From Aurifilum marmelostoma (lineage: Eukaryota; Ascomycota; Sordariomycetes; Diaporthales; Cryphonectriaceae), in NCBI GenBank assembly GCA_027559495.1, contig JAMXSV010000002.1:248001-312000 (forward strand): a stretch of DNA of 64,000 nt, in the 5' to 3' direction. This document shows, piece by piece, positions 46,437 through 59,319 of the stretch. The notes under the pieces are model-generated. The model saw only the letters and a program-made list of their open reading frames with translations. It was not told the origin of the DNA and made no database searches. Within the stretch, counting starts at the first letter, position 1; the number at the start of each line of letters is the position of its first letter. The position numbers and the translations under genes are program-made.

Positions 46437-49400
46437 CGTAGTGGTGGTGGCAGCGGTTGCGGTAGTGGTTGGCTACATACTTGGTAGTAGTAGTGATGAT
46501 GGTGGTGCCCCGGATCGTCGTCGAGTTGGTGTGGTCACCGCTCTGCGGCCACCACCTCCTCCTGTGCCTCGCTCTGAGGCTCTGCCCCTTCTTCCCTTTC
46601 AAATCCTCCAGCCGATAAATGCTTGGCTGCAGGGTGACAGCTCTGGGAAATTTCGCGACGGCCTAGAAGTGGCTTGTCGCGGCCCAATCTCTTACTTTTC
46701 CGGTGCACGCACCGATAAGGCTCCGGCTAGAGGTTAACCTGAAAAGTGCTCCGAAGCCACACCACGGTGCTGCTTCCAAATCGAGCTTGCACGATGCCCG
46801 TCTTCCCGAGAACTCGACAAAAGGTCGCTTCTGCGAGAGGTCGATGATTCGACCATTTCGAGATCTGTAAAAGGCGTGAAATGCTTGGAACATCAGCTGG
46901 ACACGCTCCACTGCGACGCTGCGAAGAAGCCAATCAGGTGTTGTACCCTTTCAGGACCTGGTCAAGAATCAAAACCCCTGCAGCACCAGTCTCAACTTTT
47001 TGGGGGGTACCTACGCGCCCAGGCCTGATCCTGGTGCTTCCTTCACACCCTCCTGTTACTCATGCCTGAGTCAAAGCTCTCGTGCTACACACACCCTCGT
47101 CCCGCGCCGTACAGGAGGGGGGGGGGTGGGTGTGAGACCGTGCCTCCACCTGCCGCTGCGTTCTATGCCATCTTCGGTGCCGTTCTGGAACATCGCTCAA
47201 AGTACTGTGCAGACCCCGAGAGGAGCAGAGCTTACTGTCCATAACATCCACTGATCGGGGTCCTGTTGGAACGCCTGGTCAGGCGGGTCACCTCGAGGGA
47301 GATTGTGTCGTAGTGCGGAATTGTTACAGGATAAAGGCATGTATGTACTGGGTACAGTCCGTCCTCTCTTGAGATTCACCAAGCTGACGCCAAGGCTTTA
47401 GAGCCCGTCATAGACTGCGCTATGCTCGACCAATCGAGGGCCAAATTCCATCGGCCTCGACGGAATGGTTGATATGTTGAGTCTATTAAGTTGATCATTG
47501 CCGGCCGCCGGGCAGAGGTCCAAATACAGTATGTCTTCCTTCGGGCCGGCACTGTCGCCGTGTTGTCTTGTGCTGACTGTCCATGTCGAGATGGTCTCAG
47601 CTTGCAGTGATAGTCTTCGACCAGCCCTCGACCTGGCGCTGATGGCGACGTCACGATATGCGATAGTCAGCTGCTTTCTCAGCCGGTGCCAGCTTTGCAC
47701 CAGGGATCAATGGGCATCTAGCGAGATGCTCACTGCGCTGGGGTAAATTTCCCGTAATTGAAGCGTCGGCTCGCTCGAAGCGTTGCGGCTTCAGCTGTGG
47801 CGTGTCCTTCTTCCCAACCTCGAGGCTAGGGTTCGTTGGTGATCTGACCAATCGCCACCGGTGGACAAAAAGCATTTTCTGGCCGTCGATCCGGCCAGCA
47901 TCATCTAGGTGACCCTCAGGTGGGGCATACCTTGAAGCCTGCTCGAGGCGAACCGACTCGCAACCTCTTGTTCGTAAGAGTATTGTGAAGGCGCCTGTGG
48001 GCCATTACGTGCCTGTAGCTGCGAGGGCCAGGCTATTGTTTCCCTGCGCCAAAGACATGTGCAAGCACACACGCACAACCCATGCACATGCAGCTCCTCG
48101 GTGGGGGGTAACCGGCAAACGTGGTCCTGGACGCAACTGTCTGTCCATGGCTAGATCTGTAGCGACCTGCATGCTGAACAGAGAGCATGGGTGTTCCCTC
48201 CATGAGCCCGTGAAAGCACATCTCGTGATGGGGGTCCTGCGTGAGTGGGAACTTTAGGCTGGCACGGCTGGATCCTGGAACCCGCGCTAGCAGTCCCATG
48301 TACATACAATACTGTGGTCCTCTGTAGGGAGATGGATGTGGCTTGGATGGCACGTCCACACAATGCAGCCTTGCGCATGTGCTGTGGTGAAGGGAACTCT
48401 TGTGCACACCTACCCCTTGTAGCTAGGGCACAAATCGTCTACCACACAGGGTTTGTACATTTCCTTGCGATGGCGAGCGGGATTGAGAGTGTTTCCAGAG
48501 ATAGGTTCCCACCAGGCAGGCAGCTGGTGGTTGCGAGATTGTGCAGAGCATATGCTGCTGCTTGCGATCATAGTCGGGCGCAGAGACGCCGGCGACACTC
48601 GCGGAATGAAAAGCGGCAGGCCACAAGAGAAAAATTGACACTTTTTCGGCGCTTTTTCCGTCTTGACGTTTTGGCTGGACCTTGGAGGGAGGATGGGCGC
48701 GTCAAAGTCGGAGGAAAATCGAGCTAGAGCAGGAGTGGCTTGTGGCTACTCTGGAGATCCGCCTGCGACCTGCAGAGACAAGACGTCTGGATGTCGTAGA
48801 ATCCTAGCTGTGATCTGACACCCCTTCCCCATCCATGTCTCTCGAAGGTGTTTCCTCGAGGCGGTCAAGTTTCGTCGAGCTGCGGGCTTGTGAGGCGCCA
48901 AGCACGGGGTCCACGGCTCTTTCAGCAGCACCCGGGCCTGGGCGGTGTCCTGCTCGGCCTGTATGATGGCAATGTCTCGTCTGATTATTGCCGTCTCCTG
49001 CCCTTGACTCAATCAAGAGGAGAGCTGAAGCTGCGCCTACGTGCCAACAAGACCAAAGGTGGATGATGACGAGTCGTGAGCCTGCATCTGGGACCAAGCG
49101 AGCTGAATGCATGCAGAGGATCAGGTCCGCCGTTGTATGATGTCCATACTCTCGATAGACTCCATCGGCTCGAAGTTAATATCCGGGCGCGGGCTATTGC
49201 AGGATGTAGCTTGGTGGTGATCCACTACGCCGTGGCCCCGTTGCCGATGGGGTGATCAGACCCCGGACGGTTCAGAAACAGATGTAGCCCTGGGATCCGT
49301 GGTGCTGGGGTGTGCATAACGGTGGCTGTAGGCTGAATTGCGATATTTGTGCTGCTGTAAGGGGAAATGTCGGCAGGTCGGGGCAGTAGGTCAGCGGCAG

Positions 49401-52400
49401 CCCCAGGCAGCTAATTGTACTATGGTACTGTGGTATTAGATAGTACAGACTAGGTAACCAGACAGCCAGAGCCTCTGTCGTTGTGTGCCCAGCGCTTCAG
49501 AACGAGGAACCCTGAACACTGCAGCTAGGGGCTTCCCAGTCCTGATCCGCGCCTCGCAACGCAGATCGATGCGGCCGTCGGTGAAGCCCCATCTAGACCC
49601 CTCTCATCCACAAACCATCAGGGATCGGGTCGTATATACCATAGTAGCATATACGATGTACGCAGTGGTATCCAATATTAAACGCTCAAGAGTGCTAGGC
49701 AAAACGGTGTCTGTGCGAGAAAGCTCGGATTGTCGGCCAGTGTGATCCCGGCGATGACTCTTGACCCCATTGGACCAAGACATAGCGAATAGCGGCCATG
49801 CGGAATGGGTCCTTCAGCCCTGTACTGCACGTACTATGGTGGAATCAGTGCCCAGTCCAGGGCGCGCCACTCACGTTGTGCCTCAGGTGGTGGGTGGTGT
49901 GGGAAGGTTCCCAACACTAAACTGGCCCCATCCGCAGCTGGGCAGGACCTGATGAGACGGCGGCTGCAGTGATCGGGCTAAAACACTGATTATCTCGAGA
50001 TCAGGGCGTGGCCGAAGCCGAGCTGCATGATTGCCCACCCTTGGAATGCAAGCAGGGCCAGGCGGAGATAGAGGTGACATGCATGGTAAGACTTGGCTTG
50101 ACTCGACTCGACACGACTTGACGCTGAAGATGACCAAGGAGAGGATGGCAAGGAGTGGGTCTGATTGTTCCTGGTGGTGCGCGTTGCCGCCTCGTTTTGT
50201 GGAGGGATCCGTCACACAGAGGCGCTTCACGTTGCGTGGAGATTGATTGCATGATGGAATTATGAAACGCCCTTCTGCAGGGCAGGGCAGTATGCAGCAG
50301 GAGGCAACGGTGCGGTGGATAGATGGACAGGAGGGCAGGAAACAGCGAAGAGAGAGTGGAGGGGGGGGGATGGATATTGGATGAAAAGGGTAGCACCTGC
50401 AGCAAATTCTGGGCTCTCAGGGCCAGTACACACTGCCGAATGAGGAAGGCACTATTGTATAACATTTACGAAGGCAGGAACGCAGGAGCCTTGTACGTAC
50501 CGAAGTATCTTGGTACTGCAGTACATGTCTAGTGCACGTAAGAGACATAGTACCCCCTGAGTGTCACGGGGTTGCTTCTTCCCGACCGGGAGGTGGCCCG
50601 TCACAAGATGTACATAGGATAGTGTTTGCAACTGGTGTTGAACAATCAATGCCACCAGCCAGCCGACGGCTTAACGTTGCGTTGGCAGCGGAAGGATAGT
50701 GCATTCTATCACATTGACTATTTGTTGAACAACGTTATTTTCGCAGCTTCTTTCTTTTTTTGTGCTGGTACCATGGTAGATAGATCGTATTCCTTGGGAG
50801 ACGGCTCATGCACGCACGGCCTTGGAGCTGTGTAGATGATACTAGTGCTTAACGTTGTCTGCTGCCGTGATACGGAAGCTACGTATACTCTGGTCTTGTG
50901 GAATCACAATAGGCGATTCAGGGAAGAGGGGGCCTAGCAGGGACCCCTTCCTCACCAAGTAGTACTGCGTGTACTTCAGCACGGCGCATAATACATACAC
51001 ACTTGCGGTCGTCTGTCACAATATCAATGATACATATCGACAGAACAGCACCTGAGGTCACTGATCTGCATTGATCAGCCAAGATTACTTTTCTTTTCCT
51101 TTTTTTTCCTTTCAAACTTCGGGGACACACAGCCCAAGCGTGCATGCTCTTGCCGAGGACGAGGACCGAGAGCAAGGGATTCTTGATCGTAACCCTACAC
51201 AGGTCTGCCGTTCAGGATTTCAGCATCATCAGCATTCCTTCCATATGCACAGTCATCTTTCCCTTTGCTTCCTTCGTTATTTTTCCTTTTTTTTTCTTTT
51301 TCTCTTCCTTTTCCCTATACCTTTCTCTCTTAAGTCTGAAGCTTCGTTCTTAAACACGTGTGCTGGCTGTAAGTCACTGGGCATGCAGTGAGATGAGGAC
51401 TTTTATCGCATGTCAGACAGTCACCTTGTCGGGGTCTGTGGCGAGCTGACGAGATAGGCCCCCTCAGCGGTGCGCTTGGCGTGGGGTCTAACGTAAAAGG
51501 GCAGCATACGGCATTCAAAGACTATCAATACTCGGCGACATGGGGGCAGAGAGATGATTCCACGGCAAGCATGGGTCCCGTCGGCCCTCGATAGCACCTG
51601 CATTTGTCGCAGCTCCACTGTCGTCATTCCTGTCTTCCTCCCTCCGACGTCCTGTTGCCTTTGGCACTGCAGTAGTCTCCCATCATACCGGAAAGGTGTA
51701 ATCAAGATTTCATGACAGTAGCAAGTACAACTCAAATGGTGAGTCCTCACTGCTCTCCGCAGAAATGGAATTCCATCTTGTCGGATCAGGTGATTGCTGA
51801 GCAAGAAGCAGTAGCCGAAGAATACCCTTGTCACAGATCTTTCTCCCCCCTCGGATGAATTTCGCACGAGCAGCAGGTTCGATGGTGGTCCCAGCTCCTG
51901 CACCGCCTGCATAGTACGCTGAGCCCCTGTTCTGCAGGCACGGGAAAACTATTGCAGAGTACCATGGCAAGTACTGCTATACTATGTACTTCTGTGTGCT
52001 TGCAGGATCTGCCCCATGCGGTGCCGTGCAGCCCAGTGGACCAGTGGAGCCCCTCAGGTCTTGATGCTCTTCCTGAAGTGTTGGGGTCCTCAAAAGCTAC
52101 AAGACGGCGCCGGACGGGTGGCGCAAGGGTCAAGGCAGGAGGGTCCCTGTGGCCTCCTAAGACTTGTAGGCTACAGCACAGGCCCGGCCGCGTCGCGTCT
52201 GTACTCTGCACGCACGTACCGTTAGTTACCTTGGCCTTCCCTTGCGCTACAGAGCACTATAGGGGTCCTGCCTTCCTGCTGTGTACAACGGATCTCAACG
52301 GCCGCATCATGGCCATGTCTGGCGCCTCTCACCACTGATGCTTCTGATCATTACCAACGACACCATCGCGTCCTCCTCCTCTGTCTCCTCCACGATCAGC

Positions 52401-54341
52401 CTCGACACTGCCTATTGTCAGCATCAATTACCCCTGCCCTCTTTCGACCGACAAGGACAGAGCAAGGAAGCAAGAGGCGCTGAAGAGGCAGTCCCGTACA
52501 AGCCATATCGCCGGATTATTGGCTTCGAATTCCCATCCTACAGATTGCTATTCCCAAACCCTGCTACATTGTACATCGATGCGATCCGGTGTGCTCCACT
52601 CCACCTTCGCGTCGACCCCTCCGCTCACACGCATCGATTTAGTACGCCTTCTCCCCCCTGCCCCCCCCCCCCGGGCCTCTCATCTTTCCTTTCAGCGACA
52701 TCCGCCGTCAGTGCAAGGGTGCTGCTGGTATTTTCTGTTCCCATTGTTGAACACACATGCAGCGCAGGGTTCTCATCTCTGGACAGTCCCTTGTCAGCGT
52801 CTGGGGTATCAATAGTAACCTCATCCAGCCGCTCACTGGCATCCTCGCTCTCCCGCGCAAGATCCCATCCTGTACTTATGTCTGGGAAGGACCGAAAGAG
52901 AGAGAAGATCGATCACTCCAGAACAACAAGGGCTGTCTACCACCTGCCGGTATATCTCGGCAAGCACGAAGGCCTGCAAGTGACGAAGATCCTCGCCAGC
53001 AGTCTAGATCACAGCACAGCCTTCCCTACGGAATAGCGCGCGTCTTGCAATCGTCTCAGGTCGACGCGCATTCCCCAAGACACGGGAGAGAGAGGAGGAG
53101 AGGTCCAGTCTGTCCAGCTCGCTCACGAGGACGGACGGCCCGACACGAGACTGGCCACATGACGAGGCTACCAGAATAAAACAGCGGTTCGCCCAAGTCT
53201 CCCCCCCAGTCCACGTCTCTGGCGATCGCACAGTGTCAAGTCAACCAGGGCTGCTGCTCCATCATTCCAACGACCCTCGACAAGTCTCATCGCTAGTGAC
53301 TTGCTTGGCGGCTTGCTACTGCTGCTGCTGCTACTGCATACGCTACAGTAGCCAGCAGCTTAGCTGGGCCTTGGTGGGCTTGCACGCTTGTTCTTCTGTC
53401 CCGGATTTTGCTGAAAAACAAAAAAAGGTCTTGGTCGCCAACCCATCCTGCCGGGTTTTGGCGCCTCATGCTTGAGATACTCCTCCTTACGTCGACTCAT
53501 CGGGATTAGTTCTGGCCTCGGAGGCGTCGCCCTGGTCAGAAGCAAGTTTTTTTTTTTCCTCCTACCTACGACCGCTAGGGCAAGAAATACAGAGGGGATC
53601 TGCGCCGGCTCTTTCTTTTTTATTTTTTTCTTTTTCTTTTTCTTTGTGTTCCCGCTGCGCAGGGCAGCTCAGGCGCATTGCAGGCGCATCCCCATTTTCA
53701 CCCGCTGTTCGCGCTGGAGCTCCTGGACCCCCGTGGCTCCCCACTGACGTTGCGACTTCTCGCCACCGACCAAGCCGGAACGGGTCACGACCCTACATCA
53801 TCGTCCAGCTCGTGTGGTCGCGTACCGAGAGTACCTGGACCTGCCTAGGACCCAGCACTGGGGTATGTACTAACCGGGAAGCGAGACGGGCCATCTCTTG
53901 TCTGCTCTCCTTCTCCCACTACCCATCAGAAGGGGGAGGAGGCGCCTGGACAAGGACTGACACAAGATCCCCGTCCCAGCAAAAGACACGCCCACAAAGA
54001 AAGGGTTTCGATTGCCCATCTTCCTTTACTTACTTTATCCTTTCCCCCCTCCTCACTGCTCGATACGGCCTTTTTTATTTTATTCAATTATTTTTCGCCC
54101 TTCTCCCCTGGGCACTGAGATTCGCGCCAACCACATACAGGCCTCTGCGCGTGCGGCCCCCCCCCCCCCCTTGCCTGCCCTTGCCCTGCAACCGGATCGC
54201 CGCTTGCCATCCCAGGACCAGCTTTGCCGTCTTCTGCATCGTATCCATCCACTCTCGACCGTCCCCTCCAACTATATCAAGACACGTCGTTGCGCAGACC
54301 CGTTGGTCTTTTCCTTCTTGACAAGACTCGCAGCTGTGCTC

Positions 54342-54567
54342 ATGTACTCCGCACAGCCTAAAGGCGTTGATAGTGCGACAATCAATCCTGCTGCCCTCGC
54401 GTCCTCTGGTAAGTTCTGCCGCCACCCCTTTCGGAAAGGAAAAAGGAAAGAAAAAAATATGTCACACATGAACCATCGCGACCCCTCCTCTCCCGCTGGG
54501 CCCGGGCGTGCCCTGTCTGGCCCGCGCTCTGCTGCTGCGCTGCGCTGCCCTGTCCTGCACCCGCACC

Positions 54568-54601
<34 letters not shown>

Positions 54602-56988
54602 CCACCATGGCCGCCGCTCCCACCACCACCACCACCACCACCCACCACACCGCGTGCGCGCCCGCGGCACTGCCGCCGCACCGCATCGCAACCCAGCCCA
54701 GCGCATCGCCTCGCATCCCAATCGCGTCGCATCGCGTCGCCACAGCAGCAAGACTTGCTTCTTCTGCAGCATACTAGCATACCACTTGCGCCCACCACAC
54801 ACTCCCTGCCGTCTTCACATGGCAACAATAATTTTCCTGTTCTTGTCTGCAGAATCATGATGATGAAACACTGAACAAGGAAAAGAAGCAAAAAAAAGGA
54901 AAGAAAGAATACTGATACTGACGGTGTGTGTTGTTGGGTAGATTCACCCAGCCAAACACCTCGAGGCGTCAAGAGGGAGCGATCGCCAGATAAGTCTCAA
55001 GCGCCGCCGCCTGCGCCGCCGCCTGCTACTGCTGCTCCGGCTAGGGATGACGGTATGTCGTGGTCCAAAGTTTGTGTAGCTGTACCTGGTCGCCATCGAC
55101 ATGTCTCGTGTCACATGTCCAGGGCAGTGCGACGCAAGAGCCGCGAGAGGAACCTAGGCTGACGGCGCCGTCGCGCAAGTAGCAGATCGGAAACCACATT
55201 GGAAACGCGTAAAGCCTATGAAATCCCACGCCGCTCCGAGCTCCGTCGCAGAGAGCCCTGCTCCGCCGACAGCCCCCATGCAGCCATCAACAATCCCGCC
55301 GCCGCAGACGCCGCAGTCCCAGAATGCACCACTTCCGGGGCCGCAGCCGGCATATACGCCTTCACAGGCTTCGGCCTCGTCGCCGCCCAAGCCCACGCCG
55401 CCAAAGTCGACCCTGAAGGCCCTCCCGACCGTCCGCGACCACACCACCGACCAGCTCGGGCCGGGCGGCGACGAGTACCTGCCCAGAGAGATCGACGAGA
55501 ACGGCGAGAAGAAGGTCATGCCCAATGGCGCCCTCACCGGCAACCGTGAGTACCGCTGCAGGACCTTCCTCGTGCCCAACAGGGGCGACAAGCTCTTCAT
55601 GCTGGCCACCGAGTGCGCCAGGGTCCTCGGGTACAGGGACTCGTACCTGCTCTTCAACAAAAACCGCTCCCTCTTCAAGATCATTGCCAACCAGACTGAG
55701 AAGGACGACCTCGTGAGCCAGGAGATCCTGCCGTTCTCCTACCGGTCCAGACAGATCGCCATCGTCACGGCCCGCAGCATGTTCCGACAGTTTGGCAGCC
55801 GCGTGATTGTGAACGGCCGGCGGGTGCGGGATGACTACTGGGAGACCAAAGCTCGCAAGCAGGGCTTTACAGAGGCCGACTTGGCCGGCGAGAAGAGGCC
55901 AGGCGCATCAAAGGCTCGTGAGGCTGCCGCTGCCGCCGAGCAGAACGCCTCCCTGCTGGGCGGACCACAGGGCGAGATCGTCTACAGCAACACGCCCGGC
56001 CAGTTTGGAGGAGCGCCGCACCCCCAGCTCATCCAGCCAGGTATGCTCCCGGCGTTTTGCCTCCCATCGGAAACATCCGGAAAAGGAGAACACCACTGTT
56101 AACCATTCACAGACTACCCTGACACGCGGCGGACCGACTATTCCTCGATCCTCAAGACCGGCCCCCGGCAAGAGATCACGGGCCCGCCGTACCAGGACAG
56201 AACCCAGCCCTCGCCCATGCCCGAGATTCACGCACAAGCCCACCACGCGGCCGAGTTCAACCGCGGGGTCAACCAGCAGCGCGAGATGCGGTCTGACTAC
56301 ATGAACAACATGTGGCGGAGGCCCCACGAGCAGCCTGCCGCTGGCAACATCCCCCAGCAGCCCACCTCGGTTGGGCCGGCTGATGCGAGCATCCCGACGT
56401 CTCGCGCGACCCAGTCGCCCCACGCCACGACGACCGGACTGTCGCAGCAGCACACGGGCATGGTCCCCAGCCAGAGCCCCATGATGATGTCAGCGCCGCC
56501 GTACTCGACCCCCCCTCCAGGCCCAAAACCCCATCAGCCAGTCGACCACCATGAGAGGTATGGCTCCCATCTCTACCCAGCAGCGTTCACAGCCAACAGT
56601 CTCGTCTGCAGGATCCTCGGGCAGCCTGCCACAATCTGGCTATGGGTACCAGCCCCAAAGCCAGATGTGGCCGCCGACGCCCCAGACGCCTCAGTATGGT
56701 TACACCCACACGCAGCAGTCGCAGCAGTCCCCCCACCCGCAGCAAGGCTCCTCGTCCCAGATCCGACACTCGAGCACGTCTGGGCCGGTACAGTCCAGCA
56801 GCATGCCTTACTCGGGCATGCCCGGCATGACACAGTCGTACCCCGCCCCTGCGCCGTACGATCACCAGACCCCGCGACAGTACATGCAGCACCAGGGGTC
56901 TTCTTCGTCTCCAGCTGTGACGCAGGCATGGTCGGGCCAGCAGGGGCAGCCGCAGCCGCAGCAGTGGTGGTCGCAGCAGCCTCAATAA
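54342..56988 (+). CDS. rsc7: Chromatin-remodelling complex subunit, RSC7/SWP82 family, broken by one extra C
   Basis: Accessory subunit of SWI/SNF-type ATP-dependent remodellers (RSC7/NPL6 in RSC, SWP82 in SWI/SNF). Exons: 54342-54408, 54942-55052, about 55186-56040 and 56113-56988; introns are 533, about 133 and 72 nt. The N-terminus is Pro/Ser-rich with a KRERSPDK patch. The family core spans about residues 175-280: EYRCRTFLVP, DKLFMLATECARVLGYRDSY, LPFSYRSRQIAIVTARSMFR, and GRRVRDDYWE. The C-terminal half is Gln/Pro/Ser-rich and ends QWWSQQPQ. Exon 4 changes frame at a seven-C run (56509-56515); with six C it reads straight through MRGMAP to the stop, about 635 residues in all. Without that correction the ORF runs to a stop at 56993 in an unrelated frame. 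RSC7 and SWP82 are paralogous in yeast, so the complex is not certain. Confidence 0.92.
54563..54591 (+). repeat. (CAC)n repeat inside RSC7 intron 1
   Basis: Nine to ten CAC units lie within the 533-nt first intron, with a second shorter CAC tract near 54625-54645. Their length variation would alter intron size but not the protein. Confidence 0.88.
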
Positions 56989-59279
56989 ACTAACGGCAGA
57001 AAAGTCATGTGCAAAGTGTGTACGAATTGACGACAACCACGCATGTCGAGACGCCATTCAATGTGTCTTATCCGCGCGGTCTTCACGATGTGTTTCTTCT
57101 TCGAGATACCCATGGTTCAGGTCAATCATGTTCAAAATTGCAGGTCACACACGTGATCCGCGAGAGTGAGGACAGCGTGATGGGAAGCAGCGACTGTTGT
57201 TTCACGTGGTCGATGGTTATGAGACAGCATATTGGGCGGTCCTTTATCTACCTGTGCTCCTTTTATTCTCTGGCTTTTTTTTTTTTTTTTTCCAAGTCTC
57301 TTTCTTCCCTTGTCTTTTCTTTCTCGGCTGGAGCGGTGGACCTGTGTGCGCGTGAGTGTGGGTGGTGGGTTTTTGTTTTCCTTTTTTTATATATATATGA
57401 GAAGACTGGACTAGGTTCTCTCATACACACCTCTCGTCGACTACATATTGCGAGGCATCTCTGTTCGTCTGCAGGCTGCACGATGGACGGAGGGGGGAAT
57501 CGACCCAGAAGACTTACGCCACGACTCGATGACACCTTTCCTCCACCCTTGCGGCTCTCTCTATGCTTTCGAGATAGAGACATGTCTTTTTGTTTGGTGC
57601 GGCCGGATTGTGCACCGGCCGCAGTCGAGATCTTTTGGTCGTCCTCGCGATGGCCATGAGATGCCGACGACGTTCAACTGGATGCGTTTGCATATGTGTG
57701 GAAACCCTCTGCACTTCTTCTTCTCTTTTGGTTGGGGGGGGACTGGAAGACCTGACGTTTTGAGTGGGAGGCATCTATTTCCTTATACCCCATTGCAACT
57801 TTGTCCCGGGCAGCTGGATTTCTTTTCCTTTTTCATCGGTATGGCGGATACAGATGTCTCGTGTCTGCTAATCAAGCGGGCTTGTCGGTTCTTCACCCTT
57901 TGGTTGTCTTTTTTTTCTATATCTGATTATATCCATTCTTCTTCTTGCCAGGGCTCCTATATTGGCCTTTGTTCTCTTTCTGGATATCCCTTGAGGTCTT
58001 ATTTCTTGTGATTGATTCCCCCAGCTCTTGATCAATTCCCGTGAGAACACGCTATCATTCGTCCTGTCTTAGGTTAGTGGATGGTTGGGTGTGTGGTATA
58101 AAGAGGAAGCCAATTGTGGATTTGGGGGACGCAAATTGTCTGAAGTTCTCTTCTTGTTCCGGAAACTGAATTCTTCTTCACCCCAAACAAATCAGATTCT
58201 TTCCCCCCTCGGCTCTGCTTCTTGTTGTCATGCTGAGGCGCTGTTGTGGTGGGCTGGTCAAATGTTCTGCTGCCACTACAATCTAGCATCGGGGGTCATA
58301 TTTTGTTGTTCGTTGGGTTTGTCGGTCTTTTGCCTGATGCTACTGTGATAAATACACTGTTACTGTTGTCCTTTACCCCAGTTACTGCGCTTTGCTATTA
58401 CTGCTGCCGAGTCTTGGACTGAAATAGGGCGCTGGACGCGGCAGCTTCTGTACTGCATACATACCATCAAGATTGCTTCTCGATCGTGTTTCCCCCCTGC
58501 TATCACTGCTGGCATCCTCCTCCACCTCCGTTGGTCCGGTGTGGTGCTGGAATGTGTCCATTGCTTGAAAGGATGCCACTTCTGCTTTTCCATGTCTTCT
58601 ATACACATGAGGGAGGAGATAGAGGATCCGCTCAATCTCTCGTCCTGACCTTCAGAGCCCCGGAGAGGGAAGAAGAAGAAAAAAAAAAGAGGGCAAGAAA
58701 GATATGCATGTGGTGTGCTCGATGGGACATCTTGATCCATTCGTCTTCGCGTGTGAGGAAACACTTCACCCTGGCAGAGACGATGCAAAAAGGGGGGGAG
58801 GGGGGAGGGGCGGGCTCGCGAGGGTGTTTGTGATATTTAGGTGGTGGATTCTTCTCTCTCTCTCTCTCTCATTTACGGCTCTTATTCGGGAGGGGGGGGG
58901 GGGGGGAAGCAGCAACTGGACTTATATATAGAATGAAACTTGAGTATACATGCCTACCTGCTAATTACGCCATTTTGTATTCTGCTTTTTGCTGGTCTCG
59001 CTTGGCTTTTGAGACCATCATCGTTGCTCGGGGTGTTCGATGACACGAGACTGGTGGGTGGTTGGAGAAAATCTCTATTGTCTCCATGTCATGCAGAGAC
59101 TAGAATATCGAGACTAGTGACGATTTACTTCTTTTGCCTGTGTGGCAATTCAGACTAGCCTTCTTTTTTGTCAACACCGAACGCCTTGAAACACGAACAA
59201 ACGTAGGCCACGTCGTCATATTGAGAAGAAACGAAGAAATAAAAATGCCCGCTTGCACCTCTCCTCCTGTGCATCATCA
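56989..59279. other. Convergent interval between RSC7 and NUG1; no gene recognised
   Basis: About 2.3 kb rich in T tracts on the + strand, with a TATATATATA stretch near 57388, CT repeats near 58855-58870 and a G15 run at 58892-58906. The ORFs at 57009-57659 and 57448-58011 have no family features. Both 3' untranslated regions probably lie here. Confidence 0.5.
58892..58906 (+). repeat. Poly(G) run of 15 bases
   Basis: Fifteen G residues following a CT-dinucleotide tract in the RSC7-NUG1 interval. Exact length should not be trusted without reads. Confidence 0.8.
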
Positions 59280-59319
59280 TCACCCCTGCATCTCAACCTC
59301 CTTGGTCGCGGCCTCGTCA

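Larger units (their letters stand above)
41180..54341. other. 13.2-kb gene-poor interval between DIS3 and RSC7
   Basis: This is the longest stretch without a recognisable gene. ORFs reach 251 codons (52281-53036) but are low-complexity and lack domains or splice-supported extension. Content includes an ACT repeat (41551-41576), G16 (42340-42355), A26 (43649-43674), a CA repeat (44059-44081), a GGT repeat (46404-46436) and GTAC-rich words near 49419, 50508 and 51959. The first few hundred bases and roughly the last kilobase probably hold the divergent DIS3 and RSC7 promoters and leaders. I found no convincing tRNA or transposase. Confidence 0.45.

Noticed and set aside
46404..46500. CRISPR-like or tandem-gene repeat array
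   Set aside because: The repeats are simple GGT trinucleotides without spacers; a microsatellite explains them.
52281..53036. 251-codon + strand ORF in the long interval
   Set aside because: Low-complexity Ser/Pro-rich translation, no domain, no splice-supported extension; overlaps other equally long random frames.
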